64,000 nucleotides of DNA. Origin: an uncultured Prevotellaceae bacterium (GTDB lineage: Bacteria > Bacteroidota > Bacteroidia > Bacteroidales > Muribaculaceae). The notes under the pieces are model-generated. The model did no database searches and had not been told where the DNA came from. It worked only from the letters and a program-made list of their open reading frames with translations. The translations under genes were made by a program, and so were the position numbers. Positions within the stretch are counted from its first letter, which is position 1. The number at the start of each line of letters is the position of its first letter. The stretch is from positions 1-64,000 of the forward strand of contig ONKF01000008.1 in the NCBI GenBank assembly GCA_900318335.1, written 5' to 3'. Of this stretch, positions 16,703 to 25,925 are shown piece after piece.

Positions 16703-19390
16703 TCAAATATTTTTAACACGGTTCACAATATGACCTATCACGAACACAGGGAATGTGCCCAAAATAATCCACAACCAGGTATTGAAATCAAGCGGCGCGC
16801 TGTTAAATAAGGGAGAGAAGAACTGCACAAGCACGATCTGACCCACAAAGATGACGGCAGCCACCGACCAGAAGACCTTACTGTCTTCCATATTGTTGAA
16901 TGCCGACTTTCCGGTAGCAAAAGCCCTCGCATTCAGCATGTTCCAGAACTGAAGGAAAACAAATACGCTGAAGAAGATACCCATCTCATGCGGATTGATG
17001 TTGGGATTGATGCCACGCATAAGCACACGGCCGCCATTGGCTTCACGCACAAAGTAGTAATACAGACCGATCATCAGGACGGCAAATACGGTTCCGCTTA
17101 TCATGATAAACTTCATCATGGATGATGTGATGATGCTGGCCTGGGAGTCGCGTGGACGCTGCTTCATGAGGACACTGTTGGGGGGCAGTGATGCCAAGGC
17201 CAAAGCGGCAAAAGTGTCCATGATGAGGTTGACCCACAGCATCTGGGTAACGGTGAGCGCCGGCTGCTTGCTGAAGAACGAACAGATGGCGACCACAAGA
17301 CAGGCACACACATTGACTGCCAGTTGGAAAATGATAAAGCGCTGGATGTTGCTATAGAGCGAGCGTCCCCACAGGACGGCCTTGTTGATGCTGGCAAACG
17401 AATTGTCAAGGATAGTGATGTCGCTGGCCTCCTTGGCCACAGCGGTTCCATCTCCCATCGAGAGGCCCACCTGGGCGGCATTAAGGGCCGGTGCGTCGTT
17501 GGTACCGTCGCCCGTAACAGCCACCACCTCGCCCTGCTGTTGCAACAGGCGTACGAGTCTTGCCTTGTCATCGGGACGTGCGCGTGCCATAATCTTGATC
17601 TGGGCGGCCCGTTGGGCGGCCTCATCATCGGTGAGCGCGGCAAAATCCGGTCCGTTGATGATCGCATTTTTATCGTTATCGTCATCTTGGGTCCACAGTC
17701 CCACTTGACGGCCAATCTCACGTGCCGTGGCGCCTGTGTCGCCCGTGACGATTTTCACCTTCACGCCCGCATTGCGGCAATCCTGGATTGCGGCTGGCAC
17801 ATCGGGGCGCACGGGATCGCTGATGGCAACAATGCCCATGAATGTGAGCATCGGCGCGTTTCCGGCCTTAAGACTCTTGAGCAACTTTTCGGGATTGGCG
17901 CCATCAGGCAGTTCACAATAGGCAAACGCGAGTGTGCGCATGGCCTTGGTCTGATAATTTGTGAGCTCATCGGTGACCTGCTGGAAAGACACATCCCCCA
18001 CAGTCCTGTCACACAAGCGCATCACAATCTCAGGGGCACCCTTGACCAGCAACAGGCGTTTTCCATCGGCTGTGGCAATCACCGTGGCCATGAATTTGGT
18101 CATGGTCGAGAAGGGCAACTGGGCAAGAATCTCATTGCCGTCGCGCTGCGCCATGTAGTCCACTCCTTCACCGTGCAGCCACAACAGCAAAGCGCCCTCG
18201 GTGGGATTACCAAGTGCGACCACATTAGCGGAATCACTGTCGTCAAGGAATGCGGTCGTGTTGCAGGCTATACTCTGCTTGACAAGCTCGCTGGCAGCGT
18301 CGTCGGTGAGTTTATCGCCATCGGGCAGGCCGTAGAAATGGGCCTGGTATATCTGCATTTTGTTTTGGGTGAGCGTGCCCGTCTTGTCGGTACAGATGAC
18401 CGTAGCGGCGCCCATGGTCTCACAAGCGTGCATACGGCGCACCAGGTTGTTGTGCTTCAGCATCTTGCGCATACTCAACGCCAGCGACAATGTGACACTC
18501 ATAGGCAGACCCTCGGGTACCGAGACCACAATCAGTGTGACGGCAAGCATCACCGTCTCAATAAAATACTGTGCATCGGCGACAAAACCCTCGCTACCGC
18601 CCACTATATACTCAATAATGCGACCCAGCACCAGCAATCCCGCCATGACATAGCTGCCACGGGCGATGGTGCGACCGAGACGGTCAAGTTGCTGAGTAAG
18701 AGGGGTCTTAATGTTATTGTCAATCTGAGCATCACGATACACCTTGCCGTACTCCGTCTTGTCGCCCACGCGGTCCACCCGCATGGTGGCGCTGCCCTCG
18801 ATGACGGTGCTGGCGCGCAACAGGACGTTAACGGGATAGGCTGCCTCGTGATTTTCAAGTGACGCGTCATGGCTTTTCCATGCCGACGGCTCGCCTGTGA
18901 ACGAGCTTTCGTTGACGGTAAGGTTGTAACTGTCGATAACGGTGCCATCGGCAGGGATTCTTTCTCCGGTTTCAAGGATGACGATATCCCCCACCACGAT
19001 GTCACACCGCGGCACTTGGGTGATGTGGCCATCACGCATGACCTTGACCTTGACGTGATCGTCGGTCTGATTAAGCAGGCGGAATTTTTTGTTGGCATTG
19101 ACTTCGACCAGGAACCCTACCAGCGTGGCAAGCACCACGGCTATGAGGATGCCCAGGGGTTCAAAGAATATGCTCATGCCCATATGGAGCCAGAAGTACT
19201 CATATATCGACATTCCTATCGACAAGGCTAACGCAACCAGCAAAATTTTGATAAGCGGATCATCAAATTTCTTGAGGAACTGCTTCCATAGTGGTACGGG
19301 AGCAGGGGGCGTGAGCACATTGTCGCCGTAACGTTGACGGCTCGCAATCACTTGCTCACCAGTCAATCCAGTATTGTGTTTACGTTTCAT
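16703..19390 (-). CDS. Calcium-translocating P-type ATPase, PMCA type
   Basis: This encodes 895 residues, the usual length for bacterial P2 ATPases. Visible landmarks are the actuator motif TGEP (about residues 165-168), VPEGLP in the fourth membrane helix (about 291-296), the phosphorylation site DKTGTLT (aspartate 335), KGAPE, TGDTGATA and the hinge TGDGTNDAPAL. Ten membrane helices are expected. The VPEGLP motif and the asparagine and aspartate of the later helices (NLIMDTFAALALA) fit Ca2+ export. TGEP in place of TGES is common among bacterial members. It is a single gene with no visible regulator. Confidence 0.9.
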   Translation of the reverse strand: MKRKHNTGLTGEQVIASRQRYGDNVLTPPAPVPLWKQFLKKFDDPLIKILLVALALSIGMSIYEYFWLHMGMSIFFEPLGILIAVVLATLVGFLVEVNANKKFRLLNQTDDHVKVKVMRDGHITQVPRCDIVVGDIVILETGERIPADGTVIDSYNLTVNESSFTGEPSAWKSHDASLENHEAAYPVNVLLRASTVIEGSATMRVDRVGDKTEYGKVYRDAQIDNNIKTPLTQQLDRLGRTIARGSYVMAGLLVLGRIIEYIVGGSEGFVADAQYFIETVMLAVTLIVVSVPEGLPMSVTLSLALSMRKMLKHNNLVRRMHACETMGAATVICTDKTGTLTQNKMQIYQAHFYGLPDGDKLTDDAASELVKQSIACNTTAFLDDSDSANVVALGNPTEGALLLWLHGEGVDYMAQRDGNEILAQLPFSTMTKFMATVIATADGKRLLLVKGAPEIVMRLCDRTVGDVSFQQVTDELTNYQTKAMRTLAFAYCELPDGANPEKLLKSLKAGNAPMLTFMGIVAISDPVRPDVPAAIQDCRNAGVKVKIVTGDTGATAREIGRQVGLWTQDDDNDKNAIINGPDFAALTDDEAAQRAAQIKIMARARPDDKARLVRLLQQQGEVVAVTGDGTNDAPALNAAQVGLSMGDGTAVAKEASDITILDNSFASINKAVLWGRSLYSNIQRFIIFQLAVNVCACLVVAICSFFSKQPALTVTQMLWVNLIMDTFAALALASLPPNSVLMKQRPRDSQASIITSSMMKFIMISGTVFAVLMIGLYYYFVREANGGRVLMRGINPNINPHEMGIFFSVFVFLQFWNMLNARAFATGKSAFNNMEDSKVFWSVAAVIFVGQIVLVQFFSPLFNSAPLDFNTWLWIILGTFPVFVIGHIVNRVKNI

Positions 19391-19454
19391 TTTCTACAAT
19401 AATCCATTTCTATGGGTTGCTAACAGCCGGCAACGATACAAAAACCATGCCAAA

Positions 19455-19496
19455 AAACAACTGCTTTGATTTCAGTTTTGCTAAGAATCAAAGCAG
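19455..19496 (-). terminator. Terminator after the mannose synthase gene
   Basis: On the minus strand an 11-base stem (ctgctttgatt / aatcaaagcag, 19461-19496) is followed by TTGTTTTTT. It separates the glycosyltransferase gene from the Ca2+-ATPase gene. Confidence 0.8.
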
Positions 19497-19512
19497 TCGG
19501 GTTATGGTCATA

Positions 19513-20283
19513 TCATGCTGTAATCTGCTTGGGCAAGGGCTTGCGGGCAAAGCGCTGCTTGTTGAAAATGGAATCCAAGCGCAACTTGATAACGCCCCAC
19601 AACGCCTCAAAGAAGATGCTACTGTTCATCTTGCTGGTGCCCAGCACGCGGTTGATGAAAACAATGGGTACCTCCTTGATAATGAAGCCCATGCGGTAGG
19701 CTGTGAACTTCATTTCAATCTGGAACGCATAGCCCTTGAACTCGATGCCGTCCAGGTTGATGGACTGCAGCACCTCGCGACGGTAGCACACATAGCCTGC
19801 CGTTGCGTCCCTTACCTTCATCCCCGTGACTAAGCGTACATAGGCCGATGCGAAGTAGCTCATGAGCATCCTACCCATCGGCCAGTTGACGACATTCACG
19901 CCAGTAATGTATCTGGAGCCTACCGAGACGTGAGCGCCACCAGTGGCACAGGTTGCCTGCAACTCGGGCAGTTTGTTAACAGGATGAGAGAAGTCGGCAT
20001 CCATCTCAATGATGTACTCGTAGCCGTGGTCAAGCGCCCACTTGAAGCCAGCGATGTAGGCAGTACCCAATCCCTGCTTGCCCGGTCGCTTGAGGATGTT
20101 GATGCGGTCGGGTCGTTCGGCAATCATCGAGTCCACGATGGCGCCTGTGCCGTCAGGAGAATTGTCATCGACAATGAGCACATCAAACTGGTGCTCGGTC
20201 AAGTCGAGCACGGCGTTGATGATGGCTCTGATATTCTCCTTCTCGTTATAAGTAGGAATGATTACTACACTGTCTGACTTCAT
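19513..20283 (-). CDS. Polyprenol monophosphomannose synthase (GT2)
   Basis: This encodes 256 residues with the GT2 fold of dolichyl-phosphate mannose synthases: VVIIPTYNEKENI at the N-terminus, LIVDDNSPDGTG, KQGLGTAYIAGFKWAL and the metal/sugar site EMDADFSHP (DxD-like). It would transfer mannose from GDP-mannose to polyprenyl phosphate at the inner membrane. It lacks C-terminal membrane helices, as in many bacterial forms. A -7 box (TACTTTTG, 20319-20326) lies upstream and a terminator downstream, so it is monocistronic. Specificity for mannose rests on family similarity only. Confidence 0.85.
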   Translation of the reverse strand: MKSDSVVIIPTYNEKENIRAIINAVLDLTEHQFDVLIVDDNSPDGTGAIVDSMIAERPDRINILKRPGKQGLGTAYIAGFKWALDHGYEYIIEMDADFSHPVNKLPELQATCATGGAHVSVGSRYITGVNVVNWPMGRMLMSYFASAYVRLVTGMKVRDATAGYVCYRREVLQSINLDGIEFKGYAFQIEMKFTAYRMGFIIKEVPIVFINRVLGTSKMNSSIFFEALWGVIKLRLDSIFNKQRFARKPLPKQITA

Positions 20284-20318
20284 GGGTGCTTACTCGTTTT
20301 AATAGTCAAAATGAACTA

Positions 20319-20326
20319 CAAAAGTA
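20319..20326 (-). promoter_or_regulatory. -7 element upstream of the mannose synthase gene
   Basis: The minus strand reads TACTTTTG about 36 bases before the start codon. No clear -33 element is seen. Confidence 0.4.
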
Positions 20327-20473
20327 CAATATTTTTTATTATAATGAGCTAATCATTGCCGATATTGCATCATTTAAGCAATATTTTAATGATTTTTGAA
20401 CGTTTAACAATAGTATTTGTGCAAAAACCGTGCCATGATTGGGCTGTTGGTTCTCAGTTTTAAGACCTAAAAC

Positions 20474-21184
20474 CTAAAGCCTAATAACACGGACCAGATA
20501 ATCATAGTGGGGACCACGGGCAATAAGTTCTACCTTAAAACCGTGGCGCCGGGCCTGCTCAGTCAATGTTTCCATATCGATAAACAGCCAAGGGAAAGGC
20601 TCGCCCTTAACGCCCTTGTACTGCATCTGGTAGGTCACCTCGCCATAGTAGCCATCAATCCCCGTGAGATCGATAAAGCCGTCCTCGTCCTCAAAGATGT
20701 AGCAAATGTCGCTCGAGTCACACAGTAACTGTCCACCAGGGGCGAGCAGCCGCTCCACTTGCATGAAGAAGGCGGGCATGCGCGAGAGTGTTCCCACGAT
20801 GCCGATGCCGTTCATCAGCATGAGGATGGTATCGTACTGGCCATCGAGGGCGAAAAAATCCTGCTCACGCACATCCTTGACGCCACGCTCGTGCATGGTC
20901 GGTACCGCCAGAGGCGATATGTCGATGGCAGTGACATCCTTACCCATCCCCTGCAGGGCCAGCGAGTGGCAACCTGCCCCGGCTCCCACATCAAGGATGC
21001 GGCCATGGGCCAGCTGCAGGGCCTCGCGCTCGATAGCGGGCATGTCATCAAGGGAACGGAAAAGCGTGGTCACGGGAATCTCGTCCTCGTCAAACATGGG
21101 CGAGAACACGCGCAGCCTCGATGCCTTACCGTTCTTGTGATAGTCGGCAATGGCGCGTCCCATCGGATCCTTATCGGGCTTCAT
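20474..21184 (-). CDS. SAM-dependent methyltransferase, class I
   Basis: This encodes 236 residues. Motif I (ILDVGAGAGCHSLAL) and the acidic turn after the second strand (VTAIDISPLAV) define a Rossmann-type methyltransferase; PGGQLLCDSSDI is the later strand region. The substrate is unknown. ATG at 21184 (MKPDKDPMGRA) is chosen because the open frame further upstream (to 21271) overlaps the flavodoxin gene in another frame. It ends an operon of three genes read from the promoter at 22381-22411; the gap to the flavodoxin gene is five bases. Confidence 0.8.
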   Translation of the reverse strand: MKPDKDPMGRAIADYHKNGKASRLRVFSPMFDEDEIPVTTLFRSLDDMPAIEREALQLAHGRILDVGAGAGCHSLALQGMGKDVTAIDISPLAVPTMHERGVKDVREQDFFALDGQYDTILMLMNGIGIVGTLSRMPAFFMQVERLLAPGGQLLCDSSDICYIFEDEDGFIDLTGIDGYYGEVTYQMQYKGVKGEPFPWLFIDMETLTEQARRHGFKVELIARGPHYDYLVRVIRL

Positions 21185-21189
21185 GAGGT

Positions 21190-21807
21190 CTATCGGATGA
21201 AGTGCATGCCTTGCCACGGTTCCATCTCGGGCATGGCAGCGTTGCCTGACTTGAACTGCTTGACCATCCATGCCATGTTGCGGGCCATCGTGCGCATCGT
21301 CTGCAAGCCCTCAGTATCCTGAGAAGTCTCGCCCTGATCGCGGCCATAGGCGATATTCCAGTACTGGGAGGTGACAAGCGGCATGTTGACCATCTGGAAA
21401 GGCATCTGCAAGGTCTGGAAAGCCGAGGTGGCACCGCCACGACGGCAGATGGCGACTGCGGCGGCTGGTTTGCCCTGCACCTGTGCACCGGCAAACAGCA
21501 TGCGGTGAATCAAGTTGAGCACATTGCCCGTGGGCGTGCCGTAATAGACGGGCGAACCAACGATGAGACCATCGGCGGCATTCATCTTGTCAATGACCTC
21601 GTTACACAGGTCGTCATTGAACACGCAGTGGCCCAGCCCCTTGGTCATGCATGTACCGCAGGCGATGCAACCACGCACGGGCTTGGTGCCAATCCACACG
21701 ATTTCAGTCTCAATGCCCTCGTTGTTCAGTGCCATTGCGGCCTCGTTCAGTGCAATGTAGGTGTTGCCCTTCTCATGGGGCGATCCGTTGATAAGTAGTA
21801 CTCTCAT
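21190..21807 (-). CDS. Flavodoxin family NAD(P)H-dependent oxidoreductase
   Basis: This encodes 205 residues. The flavodoxin-like fold is shown by VLLINGSPHEKGNT (phosphate loop for FMN), GLIVGSPVYYGTPTGN, and a cysteine cluster CIACGTC...C near residue 50. The last is typical of the iron-sulfur-flavoprotein-related NADPH:FMN reductases. It likely transfers electrons through FMN; the partner is unknown. ATG at 21807 is chosen because the FMN loop begins only a few residues later. It is the middle gene of the operon, 17 bases after the 21825-22364 gene. Confidence 0.85.
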   Translation of the reverse strand: MRVLLINGSPHEKGNTYIALNEAAMALNNEGIETEIVWIGTKPVRGCIACGTCMTKGLGHCVFNDDLCNEVIDKMNAADGLIVGSPVYYGTPTGNVLNLIHRMLFAGAQVQGKPAAAVAICRRGGATSAFQTLQMPFQMVNMPLVTSQYWNIAYGRDQGETSQDTEGLQTMRTMARNMAWMVKQFKSGNAAMPEMEPWQGMHFIR

Positions 21808-21824
21808 ATTTTTTATAGTTATCC

Positions 21825-22364
21825 CTAATTCAGTTTCGTCATATGGTAGCCCATGGCTTTGAGCTGGATGGCCATGCCCATCTGGTACATGCACTGCAGG
21901 CCAGCAACATAGGCCTTGAAGGCATCGACGGTCCCTGGCTCAATGTCGAGACTGTAAATGGCACGCTTGGTACGCTCGGCACAGTCACCTACTAAGGTCT
22001 GCATCTCCTCGGCGGCTTCACCGTGCAGGTCGAGCACTTCGTCCAGGATGTATTCGTCCAGGTGGTCGTAACCACGCTTGTCCCTCAAGTAGAGGTACAT
22101 GTCCTCTATCTTGTCATATTTCTCCCAATCTTCATCCCAGAATTTGGCGACGGCCATGGCTATAAACATCATCCAGCCTAACGATGCCACAGGATAGTTG
22201 GCAAACTCGCGGGCGCCATCGGGCAGATAGGCCTCGGCAATGGCAGGCCACTTAGCCTCGACGTCGGGGCACTCGGGCATACGCTCGTCAACGGCACCGC
22301 GTCTGATGAGGTAACGATGCAAGTCGGCAAGCATTGTAGCAGCAAAATTCTCCATAAAATTCAT
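21825..22364 (-). CDS. Conserved hypothetical protein, 179 residues
   Basis: I do not recognise a named family with confidence. The protein is soluble and largely helical, acidic and rich in methionine and tryptophan (PVASLGWMMFIAMAVAKFWDEDWEKYD, cut by charged turns). No catalytic motif is evident. It is the first gene of an operon with a flavodoxin-like oxidoreductase and a methyltransferase. ATG at 22364 or 22355 are both possible; the longer reading back to 22523 would run across the promoter at 22381-22411 and is rejected. Confidence 0.7.
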   Translation of the reverse strand: MNFMENFAATMLADLHRYLIRRGAVDERMPECPDVEAKWPAIAEAYLPDGAREFANYPVASLGWMMFIAMAVAKFWDEDWEKYDKIEDMYLYLRDKRGYDHLDEYILDEVLDLHGEAAEEMQTLVGDCAERTKRAIYSLDIEPGTVDAFKAYVAGLQCMYQMGMAIQLKAMGYHMTKLN

Positions 22365-22380
22365 TACGATTTGAAAGGAA

Positions 22381-22411
22381 CAAAAGTACTGTTTTTTCGG
22401 CACATAACAAA
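22381..22411 (-). promoter_or_regulatory. Bacteroidetes promoter of the three-gene operon
   Basis: On the minus strand TTTG (22408-22411) is followed after 19 bases by TACTTTTG (22381-22388). The transcription start would be about 10 bases before the ATG at 22364. Confidence 0.6.
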
Positions 22412-22597
22412 AATGAATGTCCAAGAATAATCTAATTAATGTGAGTTCGATGAAATTGTTCTCTAAGCCTGAATTCTGTTTGTTTTGTTTGCTTATATAT
22501 ATAAAAACAAAAAAATCAAACAAATCAAATATAACAAACGAAATGGAAATTGTGTCATCTCAATCTTTGACACAACAATTCCAATTCCATGACATTA
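22412..22597. other. Non-coding AT-rich stretch at the left of the island
   Basis: No convincing gene is present. Around 22477-22545 there are words (tgttttgtttg and, inverted, aaatcaaacaaatcaaat) that resemble the inverted repeats at 22891 and 25961. This may be another degenerate copy of that repeat type. Confidence 0.4.
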
Positions 22598-22859
22598 GTG
22601 TCCCGTTAAAAATTGACAATAAAAATGTAAATTATTTGTAATCAGATTATTATAAAAGCTATTCAAGCTCACTGATTTAAATCACTATGCAATGAATAAC
22701 AATTTGATTCTGTTACTTTTTAATGCTAATTTCGCTAATTATTCAAATCTCACGAATAGATTCAAACACCTAGCATCAAATCTGTTAAATTCGTGAAATT
22801 CGCATTAGCCCCGCAGGATTCAGAGTCAACTTTATTATTCCCTTATTTTAACGGGACAC
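22598..22859. mobile_element. MITE-like element with 14-base terminal inverted repeats
   Basis: The ends are gtgtcccgttaaaa (22598-22611) and its exact reverse complement (22846-22859), enclosing 262 bases with no coding frame. Perfect ends and a short AT-rich interior fit a miniature inverted-repeat element or the remains of an insertion sequence. I could not identify a clear target-site duplication in the flanks, and I do not name a parent family. Inside, two regions (near 22724 and 22795) are partly complementary and could form a further hairpin. Confidence 0.65.
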
Positions 22860-22890
22860 AAGTGATTACATGATTAAACATATAGTTTTC

Positions 22891-22920
22891 CGTTCCGTTT
22901 GTTTTGTTTGCGTGTACACG
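22891..22920 (+). repeat. Outer inverted repeat, left copy, of the restriction-modification island
   Basis: This 30-base stretch ending gtttgcgtgtacacg is an imperfect inverted copy of 25961-25994 (cgtgcacacgcaaac at its start). The pair encloses the restriction-modification gene. Confidence 0.65.
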
Positions 22921-22982
22921 TGAAATCCTACGTTTTTATTCTTTCTAATTCAACACGACCCGGTTGTTTGAAAAAGCACTAA

Positions 22983-23036
22983 CACAAAGCCGCCAAGCCG
23001 CTAAGTTTCCCCAACTACGGCCTAGCGGCTTTTATC
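22983..23036 (+). repeat. Inner REP-like repeat, left copy, with a hairpin
   Basis: Positions 22983-23005 (core aagccgctaag) form an inverted match with 25926-25950. The core also pairs locally: agccgcta (22996-23003) with tagcggct (23023-23030), followed on the plus strand by tttatcttttt. It could act as a plus-strand terminator or as a repetitive extragenic palindrome. It lies just past the 3' end of the restriction-modification gene. Confidence 0.6.
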
Positions 23037-23085
23037 TTTTTGCCGTTATCATAAGAAACAGCAATGAATTTGTATTTTCAAATAA

Positions 23086-25674
23086 TCAAACAAGCACTAT
23101 ATGGCTTGGTCGTTTAGGAGGATCATCATAATCAACAGAATTTGATTTTATATGGCTCTTAATGATTGAATTTAAAGTTGTTGTTCCTGTTTGTAGAGCG
23201 TTAATTGTTGGCATAATTTCGCTCCTCATAGCATCACTTAATAATGGGATGATAACATTCGATGCATCTTCAACACAAATCTCAGCCAAGCCATCAGAAC
23301 CACGAGAGAAGGAGCGCATTTGCACAGCCCAGCCCTCACTATTCAAATATGACAACAAATCAGGTAATAGGTGCTTCATTTCATCCTTGATTCTGCATCT
23401 GAAACAACCATTAGTAACAACAATATTGTTTGCATTATTTGGTATATAGCACCATTTAACAGCACTTCCCCATATTGATCCAAAATAGATGTCTTCAGGC
23501 TCTGCAAAATGTTTAACTCTACTCGGTAGCTCCCAACCCCTTAACTCTTTACATGAGTAATCTCCTTGGGTAATATCCTGTATTTCAATATAATTATATA
23601 TAGCCGATTTACTTATTTTAATCTTTGAACCGTCACTTGTTTGGCGTTCTGGAATAAAATCGACAATATCACCAAGAAGCACATGAGGTTTTTTGGATAA
23701 TTTATTTCTTAATTCCATGACTTTCTTGCCATATCTTTTGGGGTCAAGAGTCAAGTCAGAATCTGCATAAACAAGGTCAATACCAATTGACCAACTGTCA
23801 GGATTATTGTGTGTAGAACGGTTTTTATTCAACCATTCAAAACAATTTGCTGCATCACTATTGATAATTCTATCAACAGCCGAATTAAAATCACAATCTA
23901 AAATAGGGTCACCGTCATTATTTATAATTAGGCTACCATCTTCTTGATTGCGTTTAAATATCGGTTGTGCTTTTTTATTCCCAGCTTCCCAACCAACTTT
24001 TTCGATAAGTTCAACAGCGAAACGATAAATATGGTCATCTTCAAAAGTTTCTATAATCGACTCGCGTTTTTCTAAATACAGAACAGATGCACTAACATCA
24101 GCACCACTTGATTTGAAAGTGAACCTTGGTAAAGAGATAATTGCTGCTATTTTTGCGCGTTTAAGAATCCATTCTCTTACTATCCTATATTTTGGAGAGC
24201 GATTACCAAGATAACCATTTGGCAGAATGATAGCAATGCGTCCACCAGGTTTACATTCTTTGATGCATGTTTCGATGAAAAGTATTCCAGTCTCTTGACT
24301 TGCGAGCAGTTTATCAGTCTTTTTATAGTAGCAATCTTCTCCAAGCTCCCATTCAAAACCTAAATCATATTGCTTTAGAACATCTTTTCTTTTCTCGACG
24401 ATTTTACTACCAAAAGGAGGATTACATGTAATAACATCGAAACGCTCAAGATAATTATTCACATTCGCAAGAGAATCATCTCTATTAATATTTGTTTTTC
24501 CATCGCCATTCAATAGCATATTTAAGACCGCTACTTGAACTGCATTTGGAGAATTATCAATACCCCATACACAATCGGCATAACCAGGATTGAATTCTCT
24601 TAATTTCCTAAATGCAGCTACAAGAAAATCAGCACTTCCACAAGAAGGATCTGCAACATGTTCACCGAATTGAGGATTTATAATATCTACTAGAAAATCT
24701 GTCACAGAAGTCGGTGTGAAATATTGAGCCATATCCCATTTATATAAGTCTTTTGCAAACTTCATGTAGAATGTTTGTACTACATCTCTTTTTGAATGGG
24801 TTATTTTTATCGGTGCAAGTATCTTAAGAACTTGTAAAAGTTGATCGCCATTCAATAATAACTCGTCAGAAATTTTATTAGGTAGATGTTTGCTATAAAA
24901 AGAAACTGCTCTTTTCACGACACTAACCATTTTTTTCTTTGCCATCTCTGGAGTTGTGCCAATAGCTTGAAAATCTTGAATCTCTAAAGGTTCCTCGATA
25001 CGAGTTTCAAATTGGTGTTCATCAAATATCTTTGCTAGAAGTAATTGAAGAATAATTTCGTATCTTTTTTCGTGGTCAAAAGCCGCTTGATGCAATATGT
25101 CTTCAATTCTTTCAAAGGTATCCAATAAGTTTTCTGCCGGTTCAATAGTCTTAAAGGTCAATGGGTTTGTTTTAACAGATAGGCCAAATGGTGGTATAAA
25201 TGAAATCGGACCCTCTTTTATCTCTTTTTTATTGTCGACTATATCAATCCAAAAAACCCTCCTATCAATATTATCCCAGTATAAACCAATAGTATTTTGA
25301 TTAATTGCAAAATCTAACATTGGTTTAACTTGAGTATATTTGACATAATCACTCTTTGAATTACTCCTTTTTACCTCACAAATCAACAAGGAGTGCTTTA
25401 AAATTTCCTCTGGAGTATTTGAACCAATCTCACTTGAAGAAATATCCAAAACAGCAAAATCACTCCTAAAACTATTTCTTCCTCCATTTCCAAATTTCTT
25501 AATGATCGGTTCTATCCAAAAATTCTCTTTTGGATAACCTTTAGAAATTAAATACCTTATTGCTTCTACTCGATAAGATTCTTCGGTAGCCGTTAATCCA
25601 TCTTTACTCTTTTTGTTAACAGTCAATTGGCCTCTTACTGGACAATAAAGTTGAAGATTATTAGATAAATCCAT
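23086..25674 (-). CDS. Single-chain restriction-modification enzyme (nuclease + N6-adenine methylase + specificity domain)
   Basis: This encodes 862 residues in three parts. Residues 1-150 hold a PD-(D/E)xK-type nuclease core like the HsdR N-terminus: SDFAVLD (about 71-77) and CEVK (99-102). Residues 300-540 form an N6-methylase of HsdM type: QYFTPTSVTDF, DPSCGSADF (motif I, about 342-350) and NPPF (catalytic motif IV, 418-421). Residues 660-862 resemble one HsdS target-recognition domain (LLGDIVDF, YIEIQDI, GSIWGSAVKWC, FSRGSDGLAEI). There is no helicase. The layout fits type IIG enzymes, which cut and methylate with one chain. The gene is markedly more AT-rich than its neighbours and lies alone between mirrored repeats, which suggests transfer. 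Whether it cuts DNA is unproven. Confidence 0.82.
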   Translation of the reverse strand: MDLSNNLQLYCPVRGQLTVNKKSKDGLTATEESYRVEAIRYLISKGYPKENFWIEPIIKKFGNGGRNSFRSDFAVLDISSSEIGSNTPEEILKHSLLICEVKRSNSKSDYVKYTQVKPMLDFAINQNTIGLYWDNIDRRVFWIDIVDNKKEIKEGPISFIPPFGLSVKTNPLTFKTIEPAENLLDTFERIEDILHQAAFDHEKRYEIILQLLLAKIFDEHQFETRIEEPLEIQDFQAIGTTPEMAKKKMVSVVKRAVSFYSKHLPNKISDELLLNGDQLLQVLKILAPIKITHSKRDVVQTFYMKFAKDLYKWDMAQYFTPTSVTDFLVDIINPQFGEHVADPSCGSADFLVAAFRKLREFNPGYADCVWGIDNSPNAVQVAVLNMLLNGDGKTNINRDDSLANVNNYLERFDVITCNPPFGSKIVEKRKDVLKQYDLGFEWELGEDCYYKKTDKLLASQETGILFIETCIKECKPGGRIAIILPNGYLGNRSPKYRIVREWILKRAKIAAIISLPRFTFKSSGADVSASVLYLEKRESIIETFEDDHIYRFAVELIEKVGWEAGNKKAQPIFKRNQEDGSLIINNDGDPILDCDFNSAVDRIINSDAANCFEWLNKNRSTHNNPDSWSIGIDLVYADSDLTLDPKRYGKKVMELRNKLSKKPHVLLGDIVDFIPERQTSDGSKIKISKSAIYNYIEIQDITQGDYSCKELRGWELPSRVKHFAEPEDIYFGSIWGSAVKWCYIPNNANNIVVTNGCFRCRIKDEMKHLLPDLLSYLNSEGWAVQMRSFSRGSDGLAEICVEDASNVIIPLLSDAMRSEIMPTINALQTGTTTLNSIIKSHIKSNSVDYDDPPKRPSHIVLV

Positions 25675-25721
25675 AATTCAAATTGAAATCCCCTAAATAT
25701 CACTGAAATCAGATCATTGAT

Positions 25722-25729
25722 CAAATGTA
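25722..25729 (-). promoter_or_regulatory. -7 element upstream of the restriction-modification gene
   Basis: The minus strand reads TACATTTG 47 bases before the start codon. A second match, TAATTTTG, lies at 25836-25843. Neither has a good -33 element at the usual spacing. Confidence 0.35.
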
Positions 25730-25925
25730 GAAAGGAGATAAAGTTTTAGTTAAACAACAGGTTATTAAAACAACAAAAATAGTCAAATTCTATCACATTT
25801 GTGCGGTTGTTGAAAACTTTTGTCTTTTTGAGGTGCAAAATTAGGGGATTGGAGTGCCAAATCTCTGCGTGGCAATTAATAATTTTGTTCAATTTCTTGC
25901 GAGCACTTGCGAGCAATAACATCAA

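Noticed and set aside
17324-18862. 512-codon open frame on the plus strand opposite the Ca2+-ATPase gene
   Set aside because: It is the antisense shadow of a certain P-type ATPase gene; the translation has no family features and is rich in His and Gly as expected from reversed codons.
22417-22641. 74-codon plus-strand open frame in the AT-rich intergenic region
   Set aside because: It crosses the end of the MITE-like element and has low-complexity AT-driven composition with no family features.
23162-23449. 95-codon plus-strand frame, possible small antitoxin or controller gene
   Set aside because: It is fully antisense to the specificity domain of the restriction-modification gene and has no helix-turn-helix features.
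23086-25674. Ordinary type I restriction-modification operon (hsdR, hsdM, hsdS)
   Set aside because: There is only one gene and no helicase domain; nuclease, methylase and specificity parts are in one chain.
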